Origin: Vibrio fortis
GTDB taxonomy: Bacteria > Pseudomonadota > Gammaproteobacteria > Enterobacterales > Vibrionaceae
Reading direction: 5' to 3'
DNA: 64,000 bases
Assembly (NCBI RefSeq): GCF_000695685.1
Contig: NZ_JFFR01000005.1
Coordinates: 1 to 64,000, forward strand
The notes below the pieces were generated by a model. It ran no database searches. It was not told the DNA's origin and saw only the letters and a list, made by a program, of their open reading frames with translations. Both the position numbers and the translations under genes were made by a program. The stretch's first letter is position 1. The number at the start of each line of letters is the position of its first letter. Below are positions 20,245-30,827 of the stretch, one piece after another.

Positions 20245-20269
20245 AAAAAGGCGCATCACGCGCCTTTTT
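20245..20269. terminator. Bidirectional terminator between the yjaH-like gene and purD
   Basis: AAAAAGGCGC pairs with GCGCCTTTTT around a five-base loop. It serves the two convergent units. Confidence 0.9.
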
Positions 20270-20292
20270 AGTATCTGCAATCTCAACAATGA

Positions 20293-21579
20293 TTATTTCT
20301 GCTCGCGCTCAATCGCACGGTAACCGATGTCATTGCGGTGGAACATACCATTCCAGCTAACTTGCTTAGTTAGCGCGTACGCACGCTCCTGAGCCTCAGA
20401 AACGCTATTACCAAGAGCCGTCGCACATAGAACACGGCCGCCATTCGTCACAACTTCGCCAGCTTCGTTGTTCGCTGTACCAGCGTGGAAGATTTTTTGG
20501 CCTTCAACATCGCCTGTTGGTAGTGAAATCACGTCACCCTTGGCGTAGTCAGCAGGGTATCCGCCAGCTGCAAGAACAACACCAATTGAAGCGCGTGGGT
20601 CCCACTGAGATTCTGCTTGGTCCAGCTTCTCGTCGATAGCCATTAGGCAAAGCTCAACAAGGTCTGACTCCATACGCATCATGATAGGTTGCGTTTCTGG
20701 ATCGCCGAATCGGCAGTTGTACTCGATAACTTTCGGTGTGCCGTCAGCTGCGATCATCAGACCTGCATATAGGAAACCTGTGTAAGGCGCGCCTTCTGCG
20801 TCCATACCACGTACCGTTGGGTAGATAACTTCTTCAAGGATACGGTTGTGGATTTCTGGCGTTACCACTGGAGCTGGAGAGTAAGCACCCATACCGCCTG
20901 TGTTAGGGCCAGTGTCTTTGTCGCCAACGCGTTTGTGGTCTTGGCTGGTGGCCATAGGCAGAACGCTAGCGCCGTCAACCATCACGATGAAGCTCGCTTC
21001 TTCGCCTTCAAGGAACTCTTCAATAACCACACGGCTGCCAGCTTCACCAAATACGTTGCCTGCTAGCATGTCTTTGATTGCGTCTTCCGCTTCTTCCAGA
21101 GTCATCGCAACGATAACGCCTTTACCCGCCGCAAGGCCGTCAGCTTTTACTACGATTGGCGCGCCTTGCTCACGAACGTAAGCGATAGCTGGCTCAATCT
21201 CAGTGAAGTTTGCGTAAGAACCGGTTGGGATGTCGTGACGAGCTAGGAAGTCTTTAGTGAATGCTTTAGAGCCTTCCAGCTGTGCTGCCGCTTGAGTTGG
21301 ACCAAAGATAGGCAGACCCACTTCGCGGAACGCGTCAACCACACCAATGACTAGCGGTGCTTCTGGACCAACGATAGTCAGTTCGATTTTTTTCTCTTGA
21401 GCAAACGCCACTAAACCAGCGATGTCTTCAACACCGATGTTTACGTTCTCAAGTTTTGGCTCAAGTGCAGTACCTGCGTTACCTGGAGCAACGAATACTG
21501 TTTCAACGTTTGGGTTTTGTGCTGCTTTCCAACCCAAAGCATGTTCTCTACCGCCAGCTCCGATGATTAATACGTTCAT
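20293..21579 (-). CDS. purD: Phosphoribosylamine-glycine ligase
   Basis: PurD (GARS) joins glycine to phosphoribosylamine using ATP in step two of purine synthesis. The 428 residues are standard. MNVLIIGAGGREHALGWK opens the protein, the ATP-grasp domain spans about residues 105-310, and GGMGAYSPAPV and EYNCRFGDPETQ are the usual signatures. It lies 85 bases downstream of purH in one operon. An attenuator-like hairpin stands between them. Confidence 0.98.
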   Translation of the reverse strand: MNVLIIGAGGREHALGWKAAQNPNVETVFVAPGNAGTALEPKLENVNIGVEDIAGLVAFAQEKKIELTIVGPEAPLVIGVVDAFREVGLPIFGPTQAAAQLEGSKAFTKDFLARHDIPTGSYANFTEIEPAIAYVREQGAPIVVKADGLAAGKGVIVAMTLEEAEDAIKDMLAGNVFGEAGSRVVIEEFLEGEEASFIVMVDGASVLPMATSQDHKRVGDKDTGPNTGGMGAYSPAPVVTPEIHNRILEEVIYPTVRGMDAEGAPYTGFLYAGLMIAADGTPKVIEYNCRFGDPETQPIMMRMESDLVELCLMAIDEKLDQAESQWDPRASIGVVLAAGGYPADYAKGDVISLPTGDVEGQKIFHAGTANNEAGEVVTNGGRVLCATALGNSVSEAQERAYALTKQVSWNGMFHRNDIGYRAIEREQK

Positions 21580-21606
21580 GTTTCAATCCTTAAGTCTTTA
21601 ATTCTT

Positions 21607-21630
21607 AAAAGCCCCTCAAAGTTGAGAGGC
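21607..21630 (-). terminator. Attenuator-like hairpin between purH and purD
   Basis: On the minus strand GCCTCTCA pairs with TGAGGGGC (one G:U) and is followed by TTTT. The short T-run within an operon suggests partial termination. Confidence 0.6.
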
Positions 21631-21664
21631 TCGATAATTACTAATCGTTTAGATAAACAGGAAA

Positions 21665-23257
21665 TTAGTGGCGGAAGTGACGCATACCCGTAAAGATCAT
21701 CGCCATGCCGTGTTCGTCTGCTGCAGCGATAACTTCGTCATCACGCATTGAGCCGCCTGGTTGGATAACACACTTGATGCCCGCTTCTGCAGCCGCGTCG
21801 ATACCGTCACGGAATGGGAAGAATGCATCTGATGCCATCACACAACCTTCAACCTGTAGACCTTCGTCTGCAGCTTTGATGCCTGCGATTTTCGCAGAGT
21901 AAACGCGGCTCATTTGGCCTGCGCCTACACCGATAGTCATGTCGCCTTTCGAGTAAACAATCGCGTTAGATTTCACGTACTTCGCTACTTTCCAGCAGAA
22001 TAGAGCATCTTTTAGCTCTTCTTCTGTAGGTTGGCGCTTAGAAACCACTTTAAGGTCATCTTGAGAAACCATGCCTTGGTCGCGGTCTTGAACCAGTAGG
22101 CCGCCGTTAACGCGCTTCACGTCAAAGCCAGTTGTCTTAGTTGTCCATTCGCCACACTCAAGTAGACGAAGGTTTTTCTTAGCAGCTACGATTTCTACCG
22201 CTTCAGCAGAAACAGAAGGAGCAATGATAACTTCAACGAATTGGCGCTCAGTGATAGCCGTTGCTGTTGCTGCGTCTAGTTCGCGGTTGAATGCGATGAT
22301 GCCGCCGAATGCAGACGTTGGGTCTGTTTTGAATGCACGGTCGTAAGCTTCTAGGATATCTTCGCCTAGCGCTACACCACATGGGTTAGCGTGCTTAACA
22401 ATCACACATGCAGGCTCGTCGAACTCTTTCACACACTCAAGTGCAGCGTCAGTGTCTGCGATGTTGTTGTAAGAAAGGGCTTTACCTTGGATTTGGCGAG
22501 CAGTAGAAACAGACGCTTCTTCAGGGTTCGCTTCAACGTAGAATGCTGCTGCTTGGTGGCTGTTCTCACCGTAGCGCATGTCTTGCTTCTTCTCGAACTG
22601 TTGGTTGAACGTGCGAGGGAATTTGCTCTCTTCGTCACCTTCCTTGTTCTCACCGTAAGATGGGACCATAGTGCCGAAGTAGTTAGCGATCATGCTGTCG
22701 TAAGAAGCTGTGTGCTCGAATGCCGCGATAGCCAGGTCGAAACGAGTTTCTAGTGTTAGAGACTTCTCGTTCGCGTCCATTTCAGCGATAACGCGATCGT
22801 AGTCGTGAGCGTTCACAACGATAGTTACGTCTTTGTGGTTTTTCGCTGCAGAGCGAACCATTGTTGGACCACCGATATCGATGTTCTCAACAGCGTCAGC
22901 AAGGGTACAACCTTCTTTAGCAACGGTTTCTGCGAATGGGTATAGGTTAACAACAACCATATCGATAGGATTGATGCCGTGAGTTTCCATCACTTCATCA
23001 TCTTGGCCACGACGACCTAGAACGCCACCATGAACTTTTGGATGCAGAGTTTTAACGCGGCCGTCCATCATTTCTGGGAAGCCTGTGTAGTCTGATACTT
23101 CTGTTACAGAGATGCCTTTCTCAGCAAGCAGGCGAGCAGTGCCACCAGTCGATAGGATATCGACACCACGGTTAGCAAGGGCTTGTGCAAATTCAACGAT
23201 ACCAGTTTTGTCTGATACGCTGATTAGGGCGCGGCGAATTGGACGAGCGTTATTCAT
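21665..23257 (-). CDS. purH: Bifunctional AICAR transformylase/IMP cyclohydrolase
   Basis: PurH performs the last two steps to IMP. The 530 residues hold the N-terminal MGS-like IMP cyclohydrolase domain (about 1-150, with [15 protein letters not shown] and [15 protein letters not shown]). The C-terminal AICAR transformylase domain includes the KHANPCGVA active-site segment. The start follows GAGGAAGATGGAAGC. It is the first gene of purHD. A PurR-like operator lies about 230 bases upstream, next to divergent zntR. Confidence 0.98.
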   Translation of the reverse strand: MNNARPIRRALISVSDKTGIVEFAQALANRGVDILSTGGTARLLAEKGISVTEVSDYTGFPEMMDGRVKTLHPKVHGGVLGRRGQDDEVMETHGINPIDMVVVNLYPFAETVAKEGCTLADAVENIDIGGPTMVRSAAKNHKDVTIVVNAHDYDRVIAEMDANEKSLTLETRFDLAIAAFEHTASYDSMIANYFGTMVPSYGENKEGDEESKFPRTFNQQFEKKQDMRYGENSHQAAAFYVEANPEEASVSTARQIQGKALSYNNIADTDAALECVKEFDEPACVIVKHANPCGVALGEDILEAYDRAFKTDPTSAFGGIIAFNRELDAATATAITERQFVEVIIAPSVSAEAVEIVAAKKNLRLLECGEWTTKTTGFDVKRVNGGLLVQDRDQGMVSQDDLKVVSKRQPTEEELKDALFCWKVAKYVKSNAIVYSKGDMTIGVGAGQMSRVYSAKIAGIKAADEGLQVEGCVMASDAFFPFRDGIDAAAEAGIKCVIQPGGSMRDDEVIAAADEHGMAMIFTGMRHFRH

Positions 23258-23591
23258 GCTTCCATCTTCCTCAAATTCATGGAGTTAAAATAAAGATATT
23301 TGCCAAAAAAGAACTTGTTTCTATCTTCTCCACTCTGGTTAACGTACAACAGAACAAGAGATAAAATATTGGCCAGTTTTGGTAAAGACCTTTGAGATTC
23401 CGTTTCTTCTTATGTTTAATACCTAAGAAAGTAACAGTCTCCAAATTTGATGGCGCACATTCTAACTAATTTATTACAAAAAAGCTCGCGCAATCGTTTG
23501 GCATCTCAAAAATAATTATGAAAATTGCTATTTGAGCCTGAAAAGTAACGAAAAGGTTAATTGTGGCAGTAATGAAAAATCAGGAAAAACT
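23258..23591. other. purH-zntR divergent intergenic region (334 bases)
   Basis: Contains the PurR-like site at 23488-23503 and an otherwise AT-rich long purH leader. No clear ZntR dyad was identified, and I recognised no purine riboswitch. Confidence 0.6.
23488..23503. promoter_or_regulatory. PurR-like operator
   Basis: GCGCAATCGTTTGGCA keeps the CAA-N-CG-N-TT core of the PurR site ACGCAAACGTTTGCGT. Its place in the purH upstream region supports control of purHD by PurR. Confidence 0.6.
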
Positions 23592-24026
23592 ATGTTTCAG
23601 ATAGGAGAATTAGCGAAACGCTGTGGTGTAACAGCGGATACGCTACGGTTTTACGAGAAAAACCACCTTATTGCTCCGGCGAGTCGCAGTGAGTCAGGCT
23701 ATCGACTGTATGACGAAAATAACCAAAAGCAGGTGACCTTCATCCTAAAATCAAAGGCGTTGGGCCTGAGCTTGGAAGAGATTAAAGAATTACTCGATAT
23801 TCGCTTAGAGGCGACTCAGCATAGCTGCGCGGAGGTGAAGTCGATTACCAGCGCTAAGTTGACGATGATTGATGAGAAAATTGCTGAGCTGAGTCGTATT
23901 CGAATTGCCCTGAAAAAAATCAATGATGCGTGCTGTGGGCATGTGGATGATGATGCGAGTCACTGCTCAATTCTGGCGGCACTGGATTCTGAGAATACCC
24001 AGAAAGGCAGCTGTTGCAGCGACTGA
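23592..24026 (+). CDS. zntR: Zn(II)-responsive MerR-family regulator
   Basis: A 144-residue MerR-type activator. The N-terminal winged helix-turn-helix reads MFQIGELAKRCGVTADTLRF, with YEKNHLIAPASRSESGYRLY as the wing. A dimerisation helix runs through residues 75-110. Metal ligands typical of ZntR are present: C79 and the loop with C114, C115, H124 and C125. CC at 141-142 may add a site. The start is put at the ATG before FQIGEL, with AGGAAA seven bases away. The longer frame has no ribosome site. The target is probably a zinc exporter outside this window. Confidence 0.88.
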   Translation: MFQIGELAKRCGVTADTLRFYEKNHLIAPASRSESGYRLYDENNQKQVTFILKSKALGLSLEEIKELLDIRLEATQHSCAEVKSITSAKLTMIDEKIAELSRIRIALKKINDACCGHVDDDASHCSILAALDSENTQKGSCCSD

Positions 24027-24040
24027 GCTTAGAGATAAAA

Positions 24041-24071
24041 AAAGCCCAACTTACTCAGTAAGTTGGGCTTT
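24041..24071. terminator. Bidirectional terminator between zntR and fis
   Basis: AAAGCCCAACTTAC pairs with GTAAGTTGGGCTTT around TCA. A-rich sequence on its left gives a U-run for the fis transcript. Confidence 0.92.
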
Positions 24072-24093
24072 AAATTTCTATACGTCAGAATGA

Positions 24094-24390
24094 TTAGTTC
24101 ATGCCGTATTTTTTAAGTTTCTTGCGAAGAGTACCGCGGTTGATACCCATCATAGTTGCTGCGCGAGTTTGGTTACCGCGAGTGTACTGCATGATGGTGT
24201 CTAGTAGTGGCTGTTCAACTTCAGCTAATACTAGTTCGTATAACTCGCTGACTTCTTGACCGTTTAATTGAGCAAGGTAGTTTTTCAATGATGCTTTCAC
24301 TGAATCACGTAGTGGTTTCTGCGTGATTTGGTCTTGTGATGTAACTGTAGTCACTGTCAATGCTTCTGAAGTCAGATTTTGTTCGAACAT
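24094..24390 (-). CDS. fis: DNA-binding protein Fis
   Basis: Fis is the growth-phase nucleoid protein that bends DNA and activates rRNA promoters. The 98 residues are the family length. The C-terminal helix-turn-helix [20 protein letters not shown] is nearly identical to E. coli, and the N-terminal beta-arm segment is retained. It is the last gene of the dusB-fis operon, with only 23 bases after dusB. Confidence 0.98.
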   Translation of the reverse strand: MFEQNLTSEALTVTTVTSQDQITQKPLRDSVKASLKNYLAQLNGQEVSELYELVLAEVEQPLLDTIMQYTRGNQTRAATMMGINRGTLRKKLKKYGMN

Positions 24391-24413
24391 ATTCGGTCTA
24401 GCTCTTCTCGTAA

Positions 24414-25382
24414 TTATGGTGCAACGTTATCAAAATAACCTTCTAACGCCTCAAGCTGCAGATCACCTGCTTCGAGTGCGTTGAAGGTACGGCGAAACTC
24501 ACTCGCTTGTTCGTGTTCTTTTAGGTACCAACCCACATGCTTACGAGCAATGCGCGGACCTAAAAACTCTCCATAAAACTCATGCAGAGCGTGAACATGA
24601 CCAAGCATGATGTCCTTCACTTCCGTAGTTGGGAGTGGGTCCATCGTGGTGCCGTTTTCCAAATAGTGGTGGATTTCCTGGAAAATCCAAGGACGTCCTT
24701 GGGCAGGACGGCCAATCATTAAAGCGTCAGCACCGGTGTACTCCAGTACAAACTTCGCTTTCTCCGGGCTATCGATATCACCGTTAGCGATAACCGGTAT
24801 AGAGACAGCTTGTTTCGCCGCTTTAATGTGTTTGTATTCGGCCTCACCTTTGTACATACAAGCGCGAGTTCTCCCGTGAAGGGCAAGCGCTTGAATGCCG
24901 CAGTTTTCGGCTATTTTAGCGATTTGGACACAGTTTCTATTGTCCGTGTCCCAGCCTGTACGAGTTTTCAACGTCACTGGAACGTCAACCGCATTTACTA
25001 CAGCCTTCAAGATCTCTTCAATAAGATCCGGATATTGCAGTAGTGCGGAGCCCGCAAGCTTCTTATTCACTTTTTTTGCTGGGCAACCCATGTTGATATC
25101 GATGATTTGAGCACCGTTCTCAACGTTGAATTGCGCAGCCTCGGCCATAAGCTGTGGATCTGCACCAGCGATTTGTACTGAACGAATGCCCGATTCGCCT
25201 TCATGTACCATACGCTGCTGAGACTTCGACGTTTTCCAAACCTTAGGATTAGAGGACATCATTTCACTGACTGCCATCCCCGCACCATAGCGAAGACACA
25301 ACTCACGGAATGGTCTATCCGTTACGCCAGCCATTGGGGCGACGATTAGATTGTTCTTAAGTTGATAATTTCCGATTTTCAA
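24414..25382 (-). CDS. dusB: tRNA-dihydrouridine synthase B
   Basis: FMN enzyme that reduces uridine in the tRNA D-loop. TIM-barrel signatures are [15 protein letters not shown] near residues 17-31 and [20 protein letters not shown] with the catalytic cysteine. The start is placed at a TTG (25382), because the homologous proteins begin with KIGNYQL at once, giving 322 residues. The frame also has a TTG nine codons upstream and no ATG. In E. coli dusB is the first gene of the growth-regulated dusB-fis operon. Confidence 0.93.
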   Translation of the reverse strand: MKIGNYQLKNNLIVAPMAGVTDRPFRELCLRYGAGMAVSEMMSSNPKVWKTSKSQQRMVHEGESGIRSVQIAGADPQLMAEAAQFNVENGAQIIDINMGCPAKKVNKKLAGSALLQYPDLIEEILKAVVNAVDVPVTLKTRTGWDTDNRNCVQIAKIAENCGIQALALHGRTRACMYKGEAEYKHIKAAKQAVSIPVIANGDIDSPEKAKFVLEYTGADALMIGRPAQGRPWIFQEIHHYLENGTTMDPLPTTEVKDIMLGHVHALHEFYGEFLGPRIARKHVGWYLKEHEQASEFRRTFNALEAGDLQLEALEGYFDNVAP

Positions 25383-25521
25383 AACGTCATCACAGTTCTG
25401 TACCAGCAAGGGCGCGCATTTTACGCATTTTTTTGCTGCGTGAAAAGACTAATATTTGAGCATTTACAATTTGTTTTTGTAATTTGCATAAAATTCAGTC
25501 AATTAGCGCTCAAAGTCTTAT

Positions 25522-26409
25522 CTAGCCTTGCTTGCGACCAGAGATTCGACACCACTCTTGCTGCTCGACAATCGGATCTATGTGAAGTTCATCACGGTAA
25601 TAAGTCGCAACGTCTTCCGCTTGTGTATCTAAAACACCCGACATCGCAAGTACACCGTCTTCTTTTACTAGACCCTTAATGATGCCTGAAAGTTCACGTA
25701 GTGGACCGGCAAGGATGTTAGCAACGACAACATCGGCAATCAGGCCTTCTGGCTGATCTTGAGGAAGGAACACTTCTAATTGGTCAGCAACGCCATTGCG
25801 CTCAGCATTGTCTTTTGATGCCAGTAGAGCCTGTGGATCAATGTCGATCCCGATAACTTTTGCTGCACCAAGTTTGATCGCTGCGATCGCTAGGATGCCA
25901 GAGCCACAACCGAAGTCGATCACTGTCTTACCTGACAGATCTAGACCTTCTAACCACTCTAAACAAAGTGCTGTTGTTGGGTGGGTACCCGTACCAAACG
26001 CTAGACCTGGGTCAAGCATTACATTTACCGCGTCCGGCTCTGGGATATCTCGCCAGCTTGGGCAGATCCATAGGCGCTCACCAAACTTCATTGGGTGGAA
26101 GTTATCCATCCATTCACGTTCCCAGTCTTTGTCCTCGATTTGCTCAACTTTGTGAGCGAAATCCGCAGGGAACATATTGCTTGCTTTGATTTGCGCTAGA
26201 ACGGCGCTGGTATCAATTTCAGCGTCGTATAGAGCTAGGATATCCGTATCACCCCAAAGTCGCGTCTCACCCGGCAGAGGCTCAAATACAGGGGTATCTT
26301 GTGCATCAAGGAAAGTGACAGAAAGAGCACCAGTCTCTTCCATCAACATGTCGCCGATCTGTTCGGCATTTTCGTTGGTCGCATTAAGCTTGATTTGAAT
26401 CCAAGGCAT
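25522..26409 (-). CDS. prmA: Ribosomal protein L11 methyltransferase
   Basis: PrmA trimethylates L11 (rplK, also in this window) at several lysines and its N-terminus. The 295-residue protein has the N-terminal substrate domain ([20 protein letters not shown]) and a SAM-binding Rossmann domain with [15 protein letters not shown] near residues 160-175. FGTGTHPTT precedes it and [12 protein letters not shown] follows. It is upstream of dusB-fis as in E. coli, separated by about 140 bases. Confidence 0.97.
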   Translation of the reverse strand: MPWIQIKLNATNENAEQIGDMLMEETGALSVTFLDAQDTPVFEPLPGETRLWGDTDILALYDAEIDTSAVLAQIKASNMFPADFAHKVEQIEDKDWEREWMDNFHPMKFGERLWICPSWRDIPEPDAVNVMLDPGLAFGTGTHPTTALCLEWLEGLDLSGKTVIDFGCGSGILAIAAIKLGAAKVIGIDIDPQALLASKDNAERNGVADQLEVFLPQDQPEGLIADVVVANILAGPLRELSGIIKGLVKEDGVLAMSGVLDTQAEDVATYYRDELHIDPIVEQQEWCRISGRKQG

Positions 26410-26514
26410 GGGTATGTGCTCTTAACAATGGTTGAAAATGAATTGGGCGCAGAGTTTAGCAGATTTAATGAGCGATTACCCTCAATTAAAACTGCCGTTC
26501 TAGATATAAGTAAA

Positions 26515-26539
26515 CCCAGTGTTCGCGATGAACACTGGG
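26515..26539 (-). terminator. Intrinsic terminator after the DUF4397 gene
   Basis: CCCAGTGTTC pairs with GAACACTGGG around a five-base loop, with TTTACTTATA on the minus strand side. It lies 24 bases beyond the stop. Confidence 0.8.
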
Positions 26540-26562
26540 CTAGCAGATAGTTGAAATGGTCA

Positions 26563-27933
26563 TTAGTCGTCTAAACTGATTGCTGATACGCTGGTGGGTG
26601 CGACAGGGTCGTCAATCGCCACAAGCGTTGTGATTGAACCGCCAGTGAGGTCGAGCATTACTGGCCCAATAGCGATGGTGCTAGGGGTATTGGCTGGCGT
26701 GATCATGATGTATACCGTGCCAGGCATCACGGGCAGTAAACCGCTATCTCCTTTGTAAGGGATATCTTCTAGAATAACATCGTCAGAACTTGGAGTCGCG
26801 TCAGCACTCACATAAATGTCGACAATGCCTGCCAACGTAGAGGCGTGAATCGCTCGCAGTTTGGCTTCTGTTGCGATTCTTCTTACATCATCTTCAACGA
26901 CGTAAAGCTCATCATTGCTCAGTCCATCACTCAGGTTGCCGATAGCTAGGGCAGTGTAGGTTGTATTCGCTGCAAGTGAAGCAGTTAGCCCAAGGGCACT
27001 GACGATACTGACAGGGCTGCTGCCGTTAACAGCTACTGCAAAGTCTGTCGATGCAGCATCAAGGGCTAGATAATCTGTTTTGTCTTTATACATTAGGTTA
27101 AACAGGGACGAGCCACTTACTGGTGCTGTGCCATTGACCCACACATCGACGCCAGGGGCATCGGAAATAGTGTGCACTACGCGGACATCAGCGCCGCTGT
27201 TTGTATCTTGAACCGTCAGTGAGCTGCTACCAGTGTCGACAAGCAAAGTTACTGGTGACGCGCCTGCGGTGGTGTTATTGGTTGCTGCGACAAACCAGTC
27301 GGCACCAGCAGGAACCGCTATCGAGCCTGAATCGAAAAACACTTGGGTTGGATCAGATGGATCCGTAATACGCACTTGGTAAGTATCAGCAGGTACATTC
27401 ACTGCATCGGTTACGCCTAAAAACGACACATCATCGGCGAAAGGCATTGCAGTCGTTAGATCCGCGCCAGGGGCGGTAATGAATACGTCTACAGTTGGAG
27501 CATCGGGTGCAGAGTGCATCACTTGAACTCGTGCATCGGTTGGAACCATGAAGTCCCTCGCAATGATCTGTGGTCCGAATGAGTTGTCGCCGACTTTCCC
27601 TGTCGCAACAACGTTGTACTCTTGCCCTGCCATCAAATCAAGAGTGGTTTCGGGAACGACGGTCGTGGTGGTTCCATCAGCGAGGATAGCATCGACTTGA
27701 ACGGTATGGTCGCCTGGGGATACGGAAATTTGTCCTGAAGACTGTTGGTAGTCAACATTTTGTAGAGCGGGTTGCCCATCGAGAAGCACGTTTACTTTTG
27801 GGGCGTCAGGTGAAGCGTGGAATACTCGAAGATAGGAATAGTCCTGTGCTGTGGAGTCGTCGTCATCGTCGTGGCAGCCTGCTAGAGCTGCGCTGAGTGT
27901 GGTTGCTATTGCAATAGTTTTAATCAGTTTCAT
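26563..27933 (-). CDS. DUF4397 domain-containing lipoprotein
   Basis: A 456-residue exported protein. The signal MKLIKTIAIATTLSAALAGC carries a lipobox LAGC with cysteine 20, followed by a run of five Asp. Aspartate after the cysteine is the classical inner-membrane retention signal. The body has repeated DUF4397 units marked by LRVFHASPDAPKVNVLLDG near residue 35, VQVMHSAPDAPTVDVFI near 137, VRVVHTISDAPGVDVWV near 250 and LRAIHASTLAGIVDIYV near 360, so four repeats. These are predicted beta-rich modules. The function is unknown. It sits between prmA and accC, where E. coli has yhdT-panF. Confidence 0.82.
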   Translation of the reverse strand: MKLIKTIAIATTLSAALAGCHDDDDDSTAQDYSYLRVFHASPDAPKVNVLLDGQPALQNVDYQQSSGQISVSPGDHTVQVDAILADGTTTTVVPETTLDLMAGQEYNVVATGKVGDNSFGPQIIARDFMVPTDARVQVMHSAPDAPTVDVFITAPGADLTTAMPFADDVSFLGVTDAVNVPADTYQVRITDPSDPTQVFFDSGSIAVPAGADWFVAATNNTTAGASPVTLLVDTGSSSLTVQDTNSGADVRVVHTISDAPGVDVWVNGTAPVSGSSLFNLMYKDKTDYLALDAASTDFAVAVNGSSPVSIVSALGLTASLAANTTYTALAIGNLSDGLSNDELYVVEDDVRRIATEAKLRAIHASTLAGIVDIYVSADATPSSDDVILEDIPYKGDSGLLPVMPGTVYIMITPANTPSTIAIGPVMLDLTGGSITTLVAIDDPVAPTSVSAISLDD

Positions 27934-28087
27934 TGTCTTGTCTCCAAGTGATTTTTACATCACACAGATCTACGACAAGTTTGACTAAAGGATCAGATAT
28001 ATTGGGATGGTTCAGAGACAAAAATGAGAATATGACTTATTTAACTTTATCTTTTCAGTGGCTTGTATTAATAAAATTATAATAAAA

Positions 28088-28111
28088 AAATGCCCACCGA
28101 GGTGGGCATTT
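28088..28111 (-). terminator. Intrinsic terminator after accC
   Basis: AAATGCCCACC pairs with GGTGGGCATTT, with seven T residues following on the minus strand. Confidence 0.92.
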
Positions 28112-28134
28112 CGTGATGTTCTTAAATGAACCGA

Positions 28135-29478
28135 TTATTGAAGACCAAGTTTCTTCTCTAGGTAGTGGATGTTTGCACCACCGTGTTGGAAGTTCTCGTC
28201 GTTCATGATCGACTCTTGTAGAGGGATGTTCACTTTGATGCCTTCTACAATCATCTCACCTAGAGCATTCTTCATACGAGAGATCGCTACATCGCGGTTC
28301 TCACCGTAAGTGATCAGCTTACCAATCATTGAATCGTAGTGAGGTGGTACCGTGTAGCCCGTGTAGATGTGAGAGTCCCAACGTACGCCCATGCCGCCCG
28401 GTGCATGGAAACGCTCGATCTTACCTGGTGAAGGTAGGAACTTATCTGGGTCTTCCGCGTTGATACGACACTCGATAGCGTGACCGCTGATCTTGATGTC
28501 ATCTTGCGTGAAAGACAGAGGCTGACCAGCAGCAACACGTAGTTGCTCTTTGATTAGGTCAACACCGGTAACCATCTCAGTTACTGGGTGCTCTACTTGG
28601 ATACGAGTGTTCATCTCGATGAAGTAGAACTCGCCGTTTTCGTATAGGAACTCAAAAGTACCTGCACCACGGTAGCCAATCTCAAGACAAGCACGAGTAC
28701 AACGTTCACCAATGTACTTACGCATTTCTGCAGTGATACCTGGTGCTGGTGCTTCTTCAACAACCTTCTGGTGACGACGCTGCATAGAACAGTCACGCTC
28801 ACCAAGGTGGATAGCACCGCCTTGACCGTCAGCAATCACTTGTACTTCAACGTGACGTGGGTTTTCTAGGAATTTCTCCATGTAAACCATGTCGTTGTTG
28901 AAACATGCTTTTGCTTCTGCACGTGTCATTGCGATCGCTTCAGTTAGCTCTTTTTCAGAACGTACAACACGCATACCACGACCACCGCCGCCACCAGATG
29001 CTTTGATGATTACTGGGTAGCCAATACGCTTAGCGTGAGCTTTGTTGGTTGCTTCGTCGTCGTTCAGTGGGCCGTCAGAACCCGGTACACAAGGTACGCC
29101 TGCTTTCTTCATTGCCGTGATTGCAGAAACTTTATCACCCATGATGCGGATAGTTTCAGCTTTAGGACCTACGAAGATGAAACCGCTTTGCTCAACTTGC
29201 TCAGCAAAGTCTGCGTTTTCAGATAGGAAGCCGTAGCCAGGGTGAATAGCAACAGCGCCTGTTACCTCTGCCGCACTGATGATGCGAGGGATGTTCAGGT
29301 AGCTATCGATACCACGAGCTGGACCGATACAAATAGTTTCATCTGCAAGCAGTACGTGCTTAAGGTCACGGTCAGCTGTTGAGTGAACAGCTACCGTCTT
29401 AATGCCTAGCTCTTTACATGCTCGCAGAATACGTAGTGCAATTTCACCACGGTTCGCGATTACTAATTTATCTAACAT
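28135..29478 (-). CDS. accC: Acetyl-CoA carboxylase, biotin carboxylase subunit
   Basis: AccC carboxylates biotin on AccB with ATP and bicarbonate, the first half-reaction of fatty acid synthesis. The 447 residues begin [17 protein letters not shown]. The ATP-grasp glycine loop [12 protein letters not shown] lies near residue 160, and [16 protein letters not shown] near 285-300 carries catalytic residues. It follows accB after 15 bases in an aroQ-accB-accC order. Confidence 0.98.
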   Translation of the reverse strand: MLDKLVIANRGEIALRILRACKELGIKTVAVHSTADRDLKHVLLADETICIGPARGIDSYLNIPRIISAAEVTGAVAIHPGYGFLSENADFAEQVEQSGFIFVGPKAETIRIMGDKVSAITAMKKAGVPCVPGSDGPLNDDEATNKAHAKRIGYPVIIKASGGGGGRGMRVVRSEKELTEAIAMTRAEAKACFNNDMVYMEKFLENPRHVEVQVIADGQGGAIHLGERDCSMQRRHQKVVEEAPAPGITAEMRKYIGERCTRACLEIGYRGAGTFEFLYENGEFYFIEMNTRIQVEHPVTEMVTGVDLIKEQLRVAAGQPLSFTQDDIKISGHAIECRINAEDPDKFLPSPGKIERFHAPGGMGVRWDSHIYTGYTVPPHYDSMIGKLITYGENRDVAISRMKNALGEMIVEGIKVNIPLQESIMNDENFQHGGANIHYLEKKLGLQ

Positions 29479-29493
29479 AATGAGGCTTCTCTA

Positions 29494-29961
29494 TTATTCG
29501 ATAATTACTAGAGCTTGGTCGAACTCAACTGGTTGGCCGTCTTCAACTAGGATTGCAGTTACAACACCAGACTTGTCCGCTTCGATTTGGTTCATCATCT
29601 TCATCGCTTCAACGATACATAGAGTATCGCCAGCGTTAACTTGTTGACCTACTTTAACAAATGGTTTTGCATCTGGGCTTGGCGCGCTGTAGAAAGTACC
29701 AACCATTGGAGAAAGAACTTGGTGACCAGTTACTGCCGCTGGAGCTTCAGCTGCTTCTGGAGCCGCCGCAGGAGCTGGAGCCGCTGCAGGAGCTGGTGCT
29801 GCTACAGGTGCTGGCGCTGCTGCGTATTGAACTGGTGCTGCTGCAGGAGCAGTGCCGTTACGGCTGATGCGTACTGACTCTTCACCTTCAGAGATTTCTA
29901 GTTCTGCGATACCAGACTCTTCAACCAATTCGATCAGCTTTTTGATTTTGCGAATATCCAT
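29494..29961 (-). CDS. accB: Biotin carboxyl carrier protein of acetyl-CoA carboxylase
   Basis: AccB (155 residues) carries biotin between AccC and the carboxyltransferase. The N-terminal helix [20 protein letters not shown] is followed by a long Ala/Pro linker at about residues 35-75, then the biotinyl domain with EAMKMMNQ and biotin on K121. In E. coli AccB represses its own operon. No operator can be shown here. Confidence 0.98.
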   Translation of the reverse strand: MDIRKIKKLIELVEESGIAELEISEGEESVRISRNGTAPAAAPVQYAAAPAPVAAPAPAAAPAPAAAPEAAEAPAAVTGHQVLSPMVGTFYSAPSPDAKPFVKVGQQVNAGDTLCIVEAMKMMNQIEADKSGVVTAILVEDGQPVEFDQALVIIE

Positions 29962-30035
29962 CGTTTCTTTCTCTTATTTGTTAATTAACCATGCTCTATG
30001 ACTGGAGCTGGTGTCTATTAGTTCGGTTATGTTCG

Positions 30036-30485
30036 TTACTTTGACTGAAGCTTGTTAATCGCAGCGGTCAAAGCAAATTGGTAGCCTTGTGCGCCCAAGC
30101 CACAAATCACCCCTTCGGCTTTGTCTGAGAGGTAAGAGTGGTGCCTAAATGGTTCACGTGCGTGAACATTAGAAAGGTGCACTTCAATAAATGGGATTGC
30201 TACGCCAAGCAGTGCATCGCGCAGTGCCACACTGGTGTGTGTGAACGCTGCTGGATTGATAATAATAAAATCAATATCTTGGAATGCACCGTGAATGGCT
30301 TCAATTAGCTCGTACTCACGATTTGATTGTAAGTGAGATAGCTCAACGTCCTGCGTTTTCGCTTGCTCTTTCAGACCGTCAATTATCTGGTCAAGTGTTT
30401 GAGAACCGTAATGAGCAGGCTCTCTTAGGCCTAACAGGTTAAGGTTTGGGCCATTTAAAACTAGAATGCGAAACTTTGTAGACAT
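30036..30485 (-). CDS. aroQ: Type II 3-dehydroquinate dehydratase
   Basis: AroQ dehydrates 3-dehydroquinate in the shikimate pathway as a dodecamer. The 149 residues show [16 protein letters not shown] (residues 10-25, with the catalytic arginine and tyrosine), [17 protein letters not shown] near 75-91 and IEVHLSN near 99. It is first in the aroQ-accB-accC cluster, 74 bases before accB. A TATAAT on the minus strand at 30601-30596 lies about 110 bases upstream. Confidence 0.97.
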   Translation of the reverse strand: MSTKFRILVLNGPNLNLLGLREPAHYGSQTLDQIIDGLKEQAKTQDVELSHLQSNREYELIEAIHGAFQDIDFIIINPAAFTHTSVALRDALLGVAIPFIEVHLSNVHAREPFRHHSYLSDKAEGVICGLGAQGYQFALTAAINKLQSK

Positions 30486-30827
30486 CGTGGGGCTATCTTC
30501 CTTTATCGTGACGACGAGAGTGAATGTCCCATTTTATTTACAAATCATGCCGTTTTGCTAGAGCTAAAACGACCGATTTTAAAAATTAGAACCAGATTAT
30601 AGCTAATTCAGCGCAAATCGCAGCAATTTACTGGTCTAATCTCCTAATGTGATAGTGCAGAATTGTTACCAAGTTAACAAAAAATGGGAGAAGCCTTAAT
30701 TTAAGGAAGGATATTTGAGATCAAGATCAGGCATAAAAAAACCGCCACACAGGTGACGGTTTACATATGGGGGTGTTTTAAACATATCAGGTAAACATGC
30801 CCAAGTTAGGACTGTTTATCCGCAGTT
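30486..30827. other. Region between aroQ and acs (342 bases)
   Basis: Holds the aroQ upstream region, with a perfect minus-strand TATAAT (30596-30601) and a poor TTGCTG -35 at 19 bases. It also has a 13-base palindrome CCTTAATTTAAGG (30694-30706) and the acs terminator. No coding sequence was seen. Confidence 0.6.
30733..30762 (-). terminator. Intrinsic terminator after acs
   Basis: AAACCGTCAC pairs with GTGGCGGTTT with one mismatch and is followed by T residues on the minus strand. Confidence 0.88.

Noticed and set aside
23281..23480. Purine riboswitch in the purH leader
   Set aside because: No conserved three-way junction elements recognised, and PurR-type control is expected in this group.
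25383..25409. Longer dusB start at an upstream TTG
   Set aside because: The added nine residues are not part of the family. Homologues begin at KIGNYQL.
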